A stretch of 64,000 bases of DNA from Eutreptiella sp. 'Long Island Sound 2002' (Eukaryota > Euglenozoa > Euglenophyceae > Eutreptiales > Eutreptiaceae), in the NCBI GenBank assembly GCA_964036045.1, contig OZ038381.1, positions 120,586,843 through 120,650,842 of the forward strand, given 5' to 3'. The notes beneath the pieces are model-generated. The model saw only the letters and a list, made by a program, of their open reading frames with translations. It searched no databases and had not been told where the DNA came from. The position numbers and the translations under genes were made by a program. This document shows, piece after piece, positions 38,700-49,440 of this stretch. Position 1 is the stretch's first letter; every line of letters begins with the position of its first letter.

Positions 38700-39560
38700 A
38701 TGCCGCATGTTGACAGTGTATCCACCGCGCAGGGCGGGGAGGGGGGGAACTGCTGGGCTTTGTCTTTTGCCATCTCCGGTAAGCTCTGATGTGTGTCGCG
38801 TCATTGTTTGGTTGATCCTCGCTGGTGTGTGTTGATTTGTCCAGGTACTGGCTCGCTGTATCCCAGTGCTGCCGGATGAGTTTTCTGTCAGGGGCCCCGG
38901 GCAGGTGTCGCCCCGGCCTGTCCTGTGGGTCGGTGGTTGTGTGTCTCTGTGCCCACGGCGTGTTGCGGTGAGCCACACCCCACAGTTAGCCTGTGTCCGG
39001 CCCTCCCCTGGTTCTGGGTCCCCATGTTGGGGGAAGGGGTCCTGGCATGGGCCTCGGTCCACACCCATGTCCTTCCTTGGGGAGGGACACGCCCGGTCGT
39101 TGCCTGGAGGAGGTTCCGGAGGGGGGGGGGGGGGGGTATGCTATACCTTTCCGAAAACTGCTCACTCTTGGCTTTCCAATGCAATTTCAATTGGGGTCTA
39201 ACTCAACAATATGTTGAAATACCAGCCTGAACACAAAAAACGTTTTACTGACAGAGGCCCAGTTTTGCTGCCTTGCTGCACACTATGCAGGCAAATGCTG
39301 GCGGGCGTCACTGTTCCTTGCGGCAGGCGTCAGGGTATCATACGAAGCAAAACTCAGCCCATGGTGCGCCCATCTGTCCAGGCGCCGAAGGTTTCACCGC
39401 ACGCCCGCTGTGGCCTCAGCTGCTGCGCCAATACCCGATTTGGCCCCCTGCAGTGCCAACGCCCGTGATGCCACCACTCAAAGAACAAAACAAGACAGAA
39501 GCGGCATGATCAGACCCAAAAAAGGGGGGACCAGTACTGAAGGGAAACAACAGAATTATC
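38700..39560. other. no gene recognised
   Basis: This lies downstream of the last cNBD exon on the minus strand. I looked for another cNBD or kinase exon (GxGxxG, HRDxKxxN, DFG) and saw none. It contains a poly-G run (39,120-39,137). Confidence 0.5.
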
Positions 39561-39561
39561 G

Positions 39562-39635
<74 letters not shown>

Positions 39636-39636
39636 C
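39561..39636. repeat. (CAA)n microsatellite
   Basis: About 25 uninterrupted CAA units. The poly-Leu and poly-Thr frames across it are artefacts; it lies in the intron or flank after the last cNBD exon. Confidence 0.95.
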
Positions 39637-39762
39637 GGCACCTCCATCAGCACACACCGTCGTACAACAGTGCGTCTCATCTCTGCACTACCTGCACCAC
39701 CCATGAGCGCCCATGAGGGACATCCATAGCGTCTGGCATATCGACACTGCACACCCCCACAC

Positions 39763-40148
39763 CTGCATGACAACGGAGCGGTACGTGGTCCTGTCCAATT
39801 GGTAGGCAATGAGGTGGTCCGAGGACACCGTCACCGTCGCCAAACAGGCGGACTGGTACATCAGCTCAAGCTCCCCAAAGCAGTCGCCAGGCCCAAACTC
39901 GTGCATGCCCTTGTCCCGCTCCACAAACTTGCACTCGCCATCGGCAATGACGTAGAAATGCTCATCCTCAGCGCCCTGCTTCATGATGCAGTCGCCTTTG
40001 TGGTACACCTTCTTGACCATCACGTCCGCCAAAGTCTGCAGGTCGTCCAGCTCCAGATGGCCAAAGAGAGGCTTTGACTGCATGGCGCTCACAATCAGGC
40101 CCCGCTCCTCCATTGACTTGGGCACGACGGTGGGCAGGAAGTTCTCCG
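39763..40148 (-). CDS. cNBD gene exon 5 (cNBD3)
   Basis: Acceptor TTTTTTGCAG. LPTVVPKSMEERGLIVSAMQ resembles the lead-in before the first cNBD of PKA regulatory subunits. KGDCIMKQGAEDEHFYVIAD and the cassette GELELMYQSACLATV follow, with Cys in the Arg position, then LDRTTYRSVVMQ. Donor CAG|GTGTGG, phase 0, so coding should continue to lower coordinates. Confidence 0.9.
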
Positions 40149-43100
40149 CTGCAAAAAAGACAAACGCCTTCCGAGCAGCACCTTACACAAGCTTGTGCCT
40201 CCTCCTGTACAACAAGGCCCCTCAAGGCTTGGTGCAGAGAATGACCGACACCTGAGCGCCGACCATTGAAAAAAAAAAACAACCGCCGTTTCAAAGTACA
40301 CGGTGCCGGAGCTGTGTTGTTCCAGGGCACTTGGCCCAGTAGACGACCCCCTGCGCACTATGATCTGTCCCTGCATTACAGCCCTGTGCAAGACAATCAC
40401 AACAACACGAGGGAACTCGGGGCTCGGGGAACCAATTACAGGCGTCTGGCGGTGACGTTGGCAGTCTATGCCAAGCTGCCTCCCGTGTTGGGGACGGGGT
40501 GTATGTGGGGGGGGGGGGGGTGTTATTGGCAGAGCAAACCAGATATCTGGCCATAGAACAACGATGGTCGTCACCCTCCAGAACCACTCTGGGAACTCTC
40601 ACAGTGCATTGTCATGAATACGGCACCAGAGGTGCCCCCCACAGATTGTCCACTGCTTTGTTTGCATTGTCCCGCACAGGCTTTTAGGCTCTGTGGAATT
40701 ACTCTTGATTATCTCTGCCCTCCCCACCTCCGACACTTGCCACAGCGTGTGTCACTCACACCTGTACTAAAGTCTGATGCACTTGGCGCCGAGATGCGGG
40801 GTGTCACTGACATCCGTGCTGATCCTGGAACTTGACCCCTTCACCTCCCAAGGTCGACGACTCACTGCACTCAAACCAGATATCTGGGGTGGGGTGGGGG
40901 TGGGGGTGGGGTGGTCCATAAGGGCATAGGCGGAGGCCAGAAGCCCAATGGAACCCCCGGAGACTGACCTTGTTTTTGTCACACAAGAGCCACAGGAAAG
41001 GGTCCACTTGGAGGCACGTAACTGTGGCACATTGTTTCTGTGTCTGGCACGTGAGGCTGCCCCGCTGTCAGTAGAGGGACAATACGAGGGAAGGGGGCAT
41101 CAGGGATGTTCCTTCAGCAAAGGACCTCCCCCTCCTAAATTGGCAACGACACCAATTGCCGCCGAGACTGGCACTGTTCTGCACACGGTATTGTTCCAGG
41201 GAAATTTAGTGGCGAAGGGCAGTGCTTCGGCAGCAATTTTCGGAAATCAAATGAACGACTGAGCGGGGTCCTCAATCAATCATCAATCATCCAGAGACTG
41301 GCGGGTCTGCTTCCGCGCCCTGCTCCACAATATCCACGGCTTCCTATTCCCCGCACAGCTCATGGGCACAAAACAATGCGAGTGGCCATCATATTCCTCG
41401 TCACATATTCAGTTGCTTCCTCCTCCCCATTCAATGAGTCTCTTCAAGACACACCCGTGTACTGCTCCACACGGCGGCTTGTGACGCCCGACCGCCGTTT
41501 GCAGGAGCCCCGCCGCCACGGGACAGTACCAGAGTCGGAGGATCGATCGTCGGACGAAGGCGTCTCTTCTCCGTCACGCAGCAGCCGCTGTGTGAAGTCG
41601 CTCTGAGACCAGTCGAAGCTTGTGTAATAGCGGTATGTCTCTGTCTGGGCGTGCTTCTTCAGGACGTCCACCACCGGCCCCATGCACAGCTCGAAATGGT
41701 TGCGGTTGAGCTTCACGGTCTTGACCTGTTCAGACAGGTTGGGCCTACCCGTGTGCCGTGCATACATTGTCCAACACAGTCTGATAGCAAGGCATCAGAT
41801 GTCTGCAGGGCCTTGTGCTTTCAATTACTGACATTTACGGACATTTGCAAGCCTTTGTTCGGCGCTTTGGTCCAGAGGTCCGGGAAACCTGCAGACTGCA
41901 TTCGCATAGTGCGTGCGCCGGCACAACACTGCATGAGAGATAGGAACATTGTGGACGGCTGCAGGATGTTGCTGGGGATCAGAGGGCAGTGAAGGGTTCT
42001 GGCAGGTTGTGCAGAGTTGTGGAGGGTTGTGGAGGGTTGTGGAGGGTTGTCAAGTGCCATGGGCAGTCCCTTGTACAGCCCTCCAAGGTCAAATCCCCAA
42101 AGTCGTCGGATACCTCACTCTCTACAATCTTCCGCAGCACTACAATCCTCTACAATCTTCTAAAGTCCACAACTCTGTTCAAACTTCTGCATGTCTGCAG
42201 CCCTCTACACCTGCAGAGGGTTGCAGAGAGCTGCAGAGGGATGAAGCGCTTGTACCAAGGTGCACCAAGCAGCATTTACGGGGCTTTACAGTGCTTTTAG
42301 CCCCCAGCCCCCGCCTTGTGTAAATTGGTGTAAGTTTTCCACAAAGTGGCATAAATTTCCTTCAAAAAAGTGCAAAATTTAAGAAGACGCCGGTGTCACT
42401 CAACAACTCAACCAATGAGGAAATCTCATAAAACAATAATGTGGAGTTTTGATGATTGGTTTGGGCCTTGTAACGTTTCTTCCAAATTTTCATAAACTTT
42501 GCACAAAATTGTATCACCCTTGCTTATATTTGACCGAAGTCCCAATGACCTCAAAATCCATAAAGCAGCTACACTACACTACACTACAAAACTACACCAC
42601 TACAAAACTGAACCACAAAAATGACGAAGGGCGCAAAGAGCACGTGTTCTTACATCTTGTGTGAGATGTGGGATGAAAATACGCAAGAGTGGCTTGTAAT
42701 GTACCGGTTTCGGCTCCAAATGAGCCCTGCTCAGTAACAATACATCTCTGCAAACATGGTGCATACATTTGCGAGGCAAGGAATGCAATGAATGCCTTGA
42801 AGTATGCACAGCGATCACTGCTCCACACAAAATATACACCGCACTGTCAAACCCTGTCAGGCAAAATAACTGTGGCTGCAAACGTTTATGAAGCAAACAC
42901 TGTGCTCTTGAACTCCTGGTCTGTGATATTTGCACAGTGTAGGACACGACTTACTCGCCTGCCCTGACTCTGTCTGTGGTCACAAATTTTCTCCCAGCCC
43001 GTATCATTGGCCCAAATCAGTGACAGGATTTCGCTGGCTGACCTTTGTACAACGCGACAGTATCTGTTTGAGCAACACCTTGGGCTTGCTTCATTCCTTA

Positions 43101-46100
43101 TGCCCTGCATTCAACCATCCCTGTTTTGTTGTCGTTTTTTGTTTCGGACGAAGGCTGCAGCCTCAGTCACTGGGAATGACGAGTTTGGGCATTGCAGTGG
43201 TCAACGGTGGCGCAAATACGTGTGCTTCTGGGCATCGGGGACGCAATACATCAAATTACTTCAAAATTGAAGCAAATCGCCCCAGAGCACAATGAATCTA
43301 AGGCAATAGTGATCAGCGCAATCTCAATTGAGCAGTGATCTGCGTGTGTGCACTATCAATAACTTCCCTAGGGAATAAGGCGCCCTAGCAAACAACTTGA
43401 AGGAAAATCACACGTCTGCCAATGATATGTACACCTCAGGCCCACGCAATTGGGATCGCACCATGATGTCTATAGCCCAGCACATGCGTCTGAGGGGTTC
43501 TACGTTTGTGTGTACGTGCACGTGCCTTCCGGAATTTCACTCCTCTCTTGCTTCCTTTTTGTCTTCCGTTTATAGTAGAAGAACTCGTCCCTTGTGAGTT
43601 TTATTGCCGCATAACACGAGTCATCATTTGTTTCATTGCCAAGGTTAAGCACGCTCGCTCGCTGATTGTTCGCCTTTTTCATACATGGTCTCCATTTTGT
43701 CTTCCACCGAATCCTTCTCATCACGTTGTGCTTTACGCACCATGAACGCCACTTGTTTACGTTTATTAAATTCCACCCATTTTTCGCATTCCAACGCGTT
43801 AGCGGCCGCATGTGGCTTGGGACTATGGGGGTTGCTGTGGCGAGGCCGCGGTGGGGGGCTTGAATGACGGCTCAAAGCCATTGGGGGGCTTGGAGTTCTT
43901 TGCTGCACATTCAATCTGCACTTGCTACAAAGTTGAGGGGGCACCTTCGGCCTTGACGTGGCGGAGAGCGGCAGCGGGAGTAGGGAATTCTTGCCACTGA
44001 GCTGCCGGTTCCTACTTGCGCACCCACATCACATGACAAAAGCCGCACAACAAGTGGCAATTTACAGGCTTCACTAAAAGCAAGCAGATTTTTAGATGTA
44101 TATAGATATAAATTTATATCTTATAATATGCAAAGCACTCGGGTTCTTGAATTAACACCGAAATTCTTGGGACTCAACTGCTTGCAGATCCACATTACAC
44201 GACAATGAAAAAATTGACTCATGAAAGAAGAATGTACAAAATTCATGTTCAACATTCACAATTCCAGACATCCTACATATCTAAATCTACATCTGATAAC
44301 ATGCACAGCACTTGGGGTCCTCGGTTTACACCGAATTTACAGATTTTTACAGAAATTTACGCCACTTTTTGAGCAATTTACAAAAATTTACGTGATTTAC
44401 GGCGTAAATTGCATTTGGCCCCCCACCCCACCCCCATTATTCCCTGGCTTGAGGTGCAGAAAGCCAGTGCAGTGGATGAAGATAATATCAATCAACGCGC
44501 AAATGCAAATCCTCATCCCACTGTAGCCTTCAGAAAAACATGCTCACTAACTACTGCGAAACTCGGTACACCTACGTGGCTAAGATTGCAAGATGGCTAA
44601 GAAAATTGCAAAGGGTCTTCAGAGTTGATGAGGGGGAGGCACCTCCGTTTTAGCCACCACGTCTGCCACGCACTTGTGGTTGTTGATGAACTCCAATTCC
44701 CCTATGGGGTCCCCGTAGCCGAACTCGCACACGTTGAGGGTTGTGCGGCCGTCGCGCCCCCAAACCTCCACAATGCCGTCAATGATGATGTGCATCCACT
44801 CACCTTGGCTGCCAAATTTAATGATGTAGTCACCCTCGCTGAAGTGGGCAGGCTGCAGACAGTCTGCAAGTGTCAGCAGGTCCTCATGCGTCATGGATTG
44901 CAGGAAGCTGACATTGGACAGAAGCTCCTCATACAGCTCCCTCCGCATCTTGGAGATCCGCGTAGCTATCATTTGGTAGTGGGATCGATTGAGAGTGTAG
45001 CATTCAACGGTGTCTATCACATCCACCTGGAAGCACATTCGGTCGTTCTCAAGGGGACAAGTAGGAAAGACAATTCCTGCTTATGGTGAACGTTTCAATT
45101 CGCGTGACCACGCCAGGCCCCCCTGGGCTTGTAACTTCAACCCTTCCGTTGGAGATTCGGCGAAATCAATAGAACATCAAATTCTGATGCATCAGAGCAC
45201 TGCCACATGGCATTTTACCCACAGCACACACACCGCATAGCGTGGGTGATACCAAACAAGTTGGTAAGGCACAGTGTAGTGGTGCCCAGTACCATGTCGT
45301 TTTGTGTGACCTTGTTGTTGGTGGAAGCAAGTTCTGGAGGAGCTGCTAGGGCGGGGAGTTGGGAGGAGAAGAGGCTTTGGGAACAGTTTTGCCAAGAAAA
45401 TTCGTTCTGCAAGTGATGCCGATCTTTCGTGCGCTTGGAAGTCCGTGATAGTTGAACGTGATTGTTAGTCAATCAATGATTAATTGACGGCGGTTGTGGT
45501 TCCATGGACGGGGGTCGGTGGTGCAATGTTGCATTGCCACAGCTGTTGGGTATGCTTTTCTGTGTGCCTGGCTGGGCAGCCGCAGCCCCCCGAGGGTGAG
45601 GGCAGAGCCTCCATAACTGGGCACGATGGCATTCAGGGTTTGTTTCCCTCAAACAAAAAGGGGAGCGGGGCATAAGCATTCTTGCCTCAGAAAACGCCAA
45701 AAGTACATAGGCTGAGGGTGGGCCGCAAAAGACAAACAACCTCAAAAGAATGCTTCGAGCTGTACATCAGCTGCTCCTCACCAAAGCAGGCACCCCGGCT
45801 GAATATCTCATCGGGCTTGTCAAAGCATTTCTTAACGCACTTACCACTCATGATCACGTACAGACTGTCGCCCATCATTTGGTCGTGGACCATGACTTCA
45901 CCTGCCACGATACAACATGACTGGCGCAAAGCATGAAGCAGGTACGCTTGGACACCAATTTTCATGAACATGGACACCTTGCGCACATAGAGGCAGGCGC
46001 ATGGGGACCATTGCATGAGGGAAAAAATGGACTGTTCCATAGGTCTAGCCCAAAGAGTCCTTTTCTCAGTCCCCAGCCTCTTTGTTTTGGTGCGAGGGGC

Positions 46101-48321
46101 ACTTTGGCCCCACAACCCTGACAAAAAATTGGTCACCGTCCATCCTGTGGCATCTGATTTCGTGCTGCCCGTCATTGTACACATGGTTCTGTCCTCTTTC
46201 AAAACCATTTGTCCAAAGAACTGCTTGAATGGCCAATCCCAGATCCATTGTGGCGGTTTGCCCCATGTTTCATCTTTTCGGATCGTTTGGGACTGAAGGC
46301 ATGGGGCAGCATTTCACGCCTTTGTAAACTGGCTTTGCAACGCCTCCTGTCACTGATTTGGGCCAATGATACGGGCCGGGAGAAAATTTGTGACCACAGA
46401 CAGAGTCAGGGCAGGCGAGTAAGTCGTGTCCTACACTGTGCAAATATCACAGACCAGGAGTTCAAGAGCACAGTGTTTGCTTCATAAACGTTTGCAGCCA
46501 CAGTGCCCCAATAGAAGCACACGTATTTGCGCCACCGTTGACCACTGCAATGCCCAAACTCGTCATTCCCAGTGACTGAGGCTGCAGCCTTCGTCCGAAA
46601 CAAAAAACGACAACAAAACAGGGATGGTTGAATGCAGGGCATAAGGAATGAAGCAAGCCCAAGGTGTTGCTCAAACAGATACTGTCGCGTTGTACAAAGG
46701 TCAGCCAGCGAAATCAACGGTGACAACTGTTGCCAAAAAAGCACAGTTTTCCATGAGAAGCGTGCGCGACTGGCAGGAAGAGGCATAGCCAACCCCCTGC
46801 CCCCCTGGTTTCGGGGACCTGCATTCCCCACCCTTGGCTTTCTGGCTGCAGCAATAAAAGGGGCACGGTTTTGAATGTTTGTGGTTCCTGATGAGACACA
46901 CCAGCGTGCATCCGTGGAATCAATTTGTTTATCGGCAGTCACGCACGCACGCACGCCTGCATTCAACTTCCACCCCCACCCTCCCTCCCTGACTCCCTCC
47001 CTCCCTGCCTCTCGCACTCCCTCACCCCCCAGTTGCTCCCTCCGTCATCCAAGCACACACACACACACACACATGCGCGCACGCACCCCCCCCCCCCACA
47101 CACACGATCGACGCGACAAACAGGGCACTGCAAAAGCCGGCCTGAGTGTACTAGATCTCGTCAGGTGCAAGGCAGCACAAAAACAGTAGCATGTCCTGCC
47201 TGCACTGGGCGCCTTTCTGCAGTGCAAGGATAGAGCATGACGGTCCCAGGTCACTTCCCAGATGTCGAGTACAGCCTCTGGCAGTGGCTTCAGCCAGAGG
47301 CCTGCAGGTAAATACCTATGCTTGCTGCCCTACACTATACCCGGGTATGTGGGAAAGTCAGGACCCTGCCCCTCCCCTGCACTGCCCAACAAGGGTCTGG
47401 AACTGCTTCCTTTGTATTCCGCTGTCCCAGGGCAGGACCTCTGTTGAATGCGGGTTTCCAGCACCCTCTCAGCCCTGGACGAGGGATATACGCACTACAC
47501 TCTCAAATCTCTGTTCATGCGGAGAGGGGGAAACATACAACATGAACGTCCCGCAGCCGGGGCGACACACACACATGCCTTCCGTCGTCCCCTCTCATTC
47601 AGACTCTGCCACCAAGCACAGGCAGGCGAAGTCCCGATCCCAGACCCCTCGCACACACACACACACACACACGCGCACACACGTACACACCCGGACACAT
47701 ACGCGCGCGCGCACACACACACCCTCACTCACTCACTCACTCACCCTCACTCAGTGAATCAATCACACACGCACTCACGCACACACGAAGTCCTGTACGA
47801 ACGAACTTGCCCAGCGACTGACATAAAGGAGGTCATTGCAGGCTGTGCCCTGTCTCAAAAGAATCTGTTCTTCGCCACATCTTTTTCAGGAATGGGATGG
47901 AACCCAAGGAGGTTCCAAAGGGACCAAGAACACACAAAACCAATCCCCCATGGCGACCTTTCTGAAACGTCTTCATCTCCATCGAATCCACGACCATGTC
48001 CATGTCCCTATCCTCCAAATGCGAGAAGAGGGCCTTCTTCATGAGGAGGACCTTCAGCATTCTGTGGTCCTCCTCCGACTTCTCAAAGACGACAGGAGTG
48101 AAATCGTCGTCGAACCGGGGCTCTACAGCGACGGTGGAAGCCACCGCAACCCTGCGAGGCCGAGGGCGCCCCACTGGCTTGGGCCCCTGGGGCTGCCGCG
48201 GGCGCATGGGCGCCGAAAAAGACGCATTGGAGGTGGTGGAGTGCGAGCTCTCTGTGCGGTGCAACGGCAGGTTCTTGTCAGAGTATCCGCGGCGTAGCTC
48301 TTCAGCAGTGACCTGCATCAT
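39763..48321 (-). CDS. cyclic-nucleotide-binding-domain protein, PKA-R/PKG-like, incomplete 3' end
   Basis: Five exons (48,321-47,958; 45,901-45,741; 45,026-44,643; 41,725-41,455; 40,148-39,763) join at GT-AG borders with matching phases to give 522 codons. In order: a basic N-terminus with RRVAV (residues 56-60), matching the RRxA-hydrophobic pseudosubstrate of PKA regulatory subunits; cNBD1 (~95-200); cNBD2 (~210-330); a linker with RRGSC (374-378); and cNBD3 (~415-520). Such proteins normally hold a kinase domain inactive until a nucleotide binds. Each phosphate-binding cassette keeps Gly-Glu but has His172, Cys294 or Cys495 where canonical domains have Arg. The open end after residue 522 implies more exons, possibly lost to the minisatellite. 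A PKG with its kinase beyond the window, or a fused PKA-R, are both possible. Confidence 0.85.
41455..41725 (-). CDS. cNBD gene exon 4 (end of cNBD2, basic linker)
   Basis: Acceptor GAACAG. VKTVKLNRNHFELCMGPVVD matches the conserved closing helix of PKA/PKG cNBDs. The linker is Ser/Asp-rich and then basic (PWRRGSCKRRSGV), with an RRxS site. Donor G|GTGTGT (phase 1) is preferred; C|GTGTGG a few codons earlier keeps the same phase. Confidence 0.85.
42868..43235 (+). repeat. intronic repeat, copy A
   Basis: Two adjoining halves, X (42,868-43,027) and Y (43,029-43,235). Each occurs inverted and nearly identical at 46,346-46,716, but with the halves in swapped order. Confidence 0.85.
43645..43830 (-). 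other. isolated coding-like frame within intron 3
   Basis: A minus-strand frame reads ECEKWVEFNKRKQVAFMVRK, then KDSVEDKMETMYEKGE, before a stop at 43,645. It is charged and low in the Cys/Trp/His noise of shadow frames, so it looks like real protein. It is not needed to join exons 3 and 4. It could be a nested gene, an alternative exon or a processed fragment. Confidence 0.3.
44643..45026 (-). CDS. cNBD gene exon 3 (end of cNBD1, most of cNBD2)
   Basis: Acceptor TTCCAG; 384 nt. VECYTLNRSHYQMI closes cNBD1. FLQSMTHEDLLTLADCLQ, then EGDYIIKFGSQGEWMHIIID, then the cassette IGELEFINNHKCVADV form cNBD2, with Cys in the Arg position. Donor GAG|GTGCCT. Confidence 0.9.
45741..45901 (-). CDS. cNBD gene exon 2 (core of cNBD1)
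   Basis: Acceptor GGCAG; 161 nt. Encodes GEVMVHDQMMGDSLYVIMSG and the cassette GEEQLMYSSKHSFE, with His where Arg is expected. Donor GAG|GTTGTT, phase 0. Confidence 0.85.
46346..46716 (-). repeat. intronic repeat, copy B (inverted, permuted)
   Basis: The part 46,346-46,505 is the reverse complement of half X and 46,510-46,716 of half Y. A simple inverted copy would place Y before X, so B is circularly permuted relative to A. It lies in intron 1. Confidence 0.85.
46950..47120. repeat. CA-rich simple repeats
   Basis: ACGC, CTCC and CA arrays with a poly-C run (47,086-47,096). A similar (CA)n/(CACT)n cluster lies at 47,640-47,790. Both are in intron 1. Confidence 0.85.
47958..48321 (-). CDS. 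cNBD gene exon 1 (pseudosubstrate and start of cNBD1)
   Basis: Starts at the first of two adjacent ATGs at 48,321. A Ser/Thr-rich segment leads to RPRPRRVAVAS, then KSEEDHRMLKVLLMKKALFS, the helical lead-in of a cNBD. The donor after AAAG (GTCGCC) is not a strong consensus, but the phase-1 join to exon 2 restores a continuous cNBD (KTFQK-GEVMV). Confidence 0.8.
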
Positions 48322-48329
48322 TATCAGCG

Positions 48330-48465
48330 AATGATCAAGCGAGCGAGTGGGTGAGCGGGTGAGTGAGTGAGTACGTGTGGGTGCGAACCAGCGAGTGGAT
48401 CAATCAGTGAGTCAGGACTCACCAAGGGAGGGAGGGAGTGCCTAGGTGGGCAAGGGTGGGCGAGA
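48330..48465. repeat. GTGA/GAGT simple repeat
   Basis: Degenerate GAGTGAGT-type sequence directly upstream of the cNBD gene start on the minus strand. Confidence 0.8.
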
Positions 48466-49019
48466 GTGGGTAAATGCATCAGTACATGCATGCATAAAGG
48501 GGTAGGGGATTGGCCATAAATGAGTGAGTGTGCCTGTTGGTACTTCCAGGTGTACACATTGACACTGGTTTGGGCTTTCAGGAGGACATTGTCTACATTG
48601 CTTGTTCACAGATGCGGGAGAAAGCAGTTTTGGTGGGTGAGAGTGGGACTGTTATCCCTTTGCTCACAAGTGCCCTGCACCTTGGCGTCCCTCCCTCGCA
48701 GGCACCGGTACACTTCACATTCAGTCATTCTCATGACAGTGAAGTTTGGAGGGTGCTCACCACCGCAGATATCGGGAAAGTACCACACGGGCAGGGTATC
48801 CAAATCACCAAGTGTTACATATCAGTGGTGCGCAGCACTTTCAGCTAGTTTGCCTTTTTGGGAAAAGAAAGGGTAGTTTGGCACTGTAGTCCGTGGGCCA
48901 CGCGGTCCCCTGTGCGGAAGGGGCGGAACCCAAGGAACCTCTATAGCCTGCCCAGGGTGTCGCTTTGGTACTCGGTCACTACAATGATGGTCTAAGGGCG
49001 AAGGGTGTGCTTCCGAGTG

Positions 49020-49440
49020 TTTAGCTGTGTGGTCGGCCTCTCGTCTTTGCTACCTTTGCCTGTCCCTCCACGTCTCTCCCTCCCTGGAAAAGGCAGGTGG
49101 AATTCAGAAGGCGACCAACTATTAGGGAGGCTCAGTGTCTCCTGGCACCCCGCGGACACTTGGTGTTCCAACTGCCTCCAAGTAGACTGATTGTGTTAGT
49201 TTAGTGTTTGTTGTGGGCTGTTGGGCTGGGCGGGCGGGTGAATGGCTAGGAAAACACTTGACACACTGACGAGGGGGCAATGTGCTAAATTAAAGTTTAA
49301 GGGGTTAAATTTTGGATTGGGTTGGTCGGCCTCTCCTCTTCGCTACCTTTGCTTGTAACTCAACATCTCTCCCTCCCTAGAACAGGTAGGCAGAATTTAG
49401 AAAGTGACAGACCATTGGGTAGGCTCCAGCGCCCCGCAGA
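49020..49440. repeat. ~115-bp tandem duplication, two copies
   Basis: GGTCGGCCTCTCSTCTTYGC and the ~100 bp after it occur at 49,028 and 49,324, a spacing of ~296 bp, with moderate divergence. Confidence 0.7.

Larger units (their letters stand above)
41726..44642 (-). other. intron 3 of cNBD gene
   Basis: 2.9 kb between exons 3 and 4. It carries a GGAGGGTTGT short tandem repeat (~42,003-42,052), one copy of a ~366-bp repeat (42,868-43,235), an isolated coding-like frame (~43,645-43,830) and an AT-rich TTTAC-rich stretch (44,330-44,420). Confidence 0.75.

Noticed and set aside
38700-39760. Kinase domain following the cNBDs
   Set aside because: None of the kinase signatures (GxGxxG, HRDxKxxN, DFG, APE) could be read in any frame; the region is low-complexity and intron-like.
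43790-43815. Cloning-vector contamination (GCGGCCGC and ACGCGT sites)
   Set aside because: No longer vector sequence is recognisable and the flanks continue smoothly; the sites are compatible with chance in GC-rich DNA.
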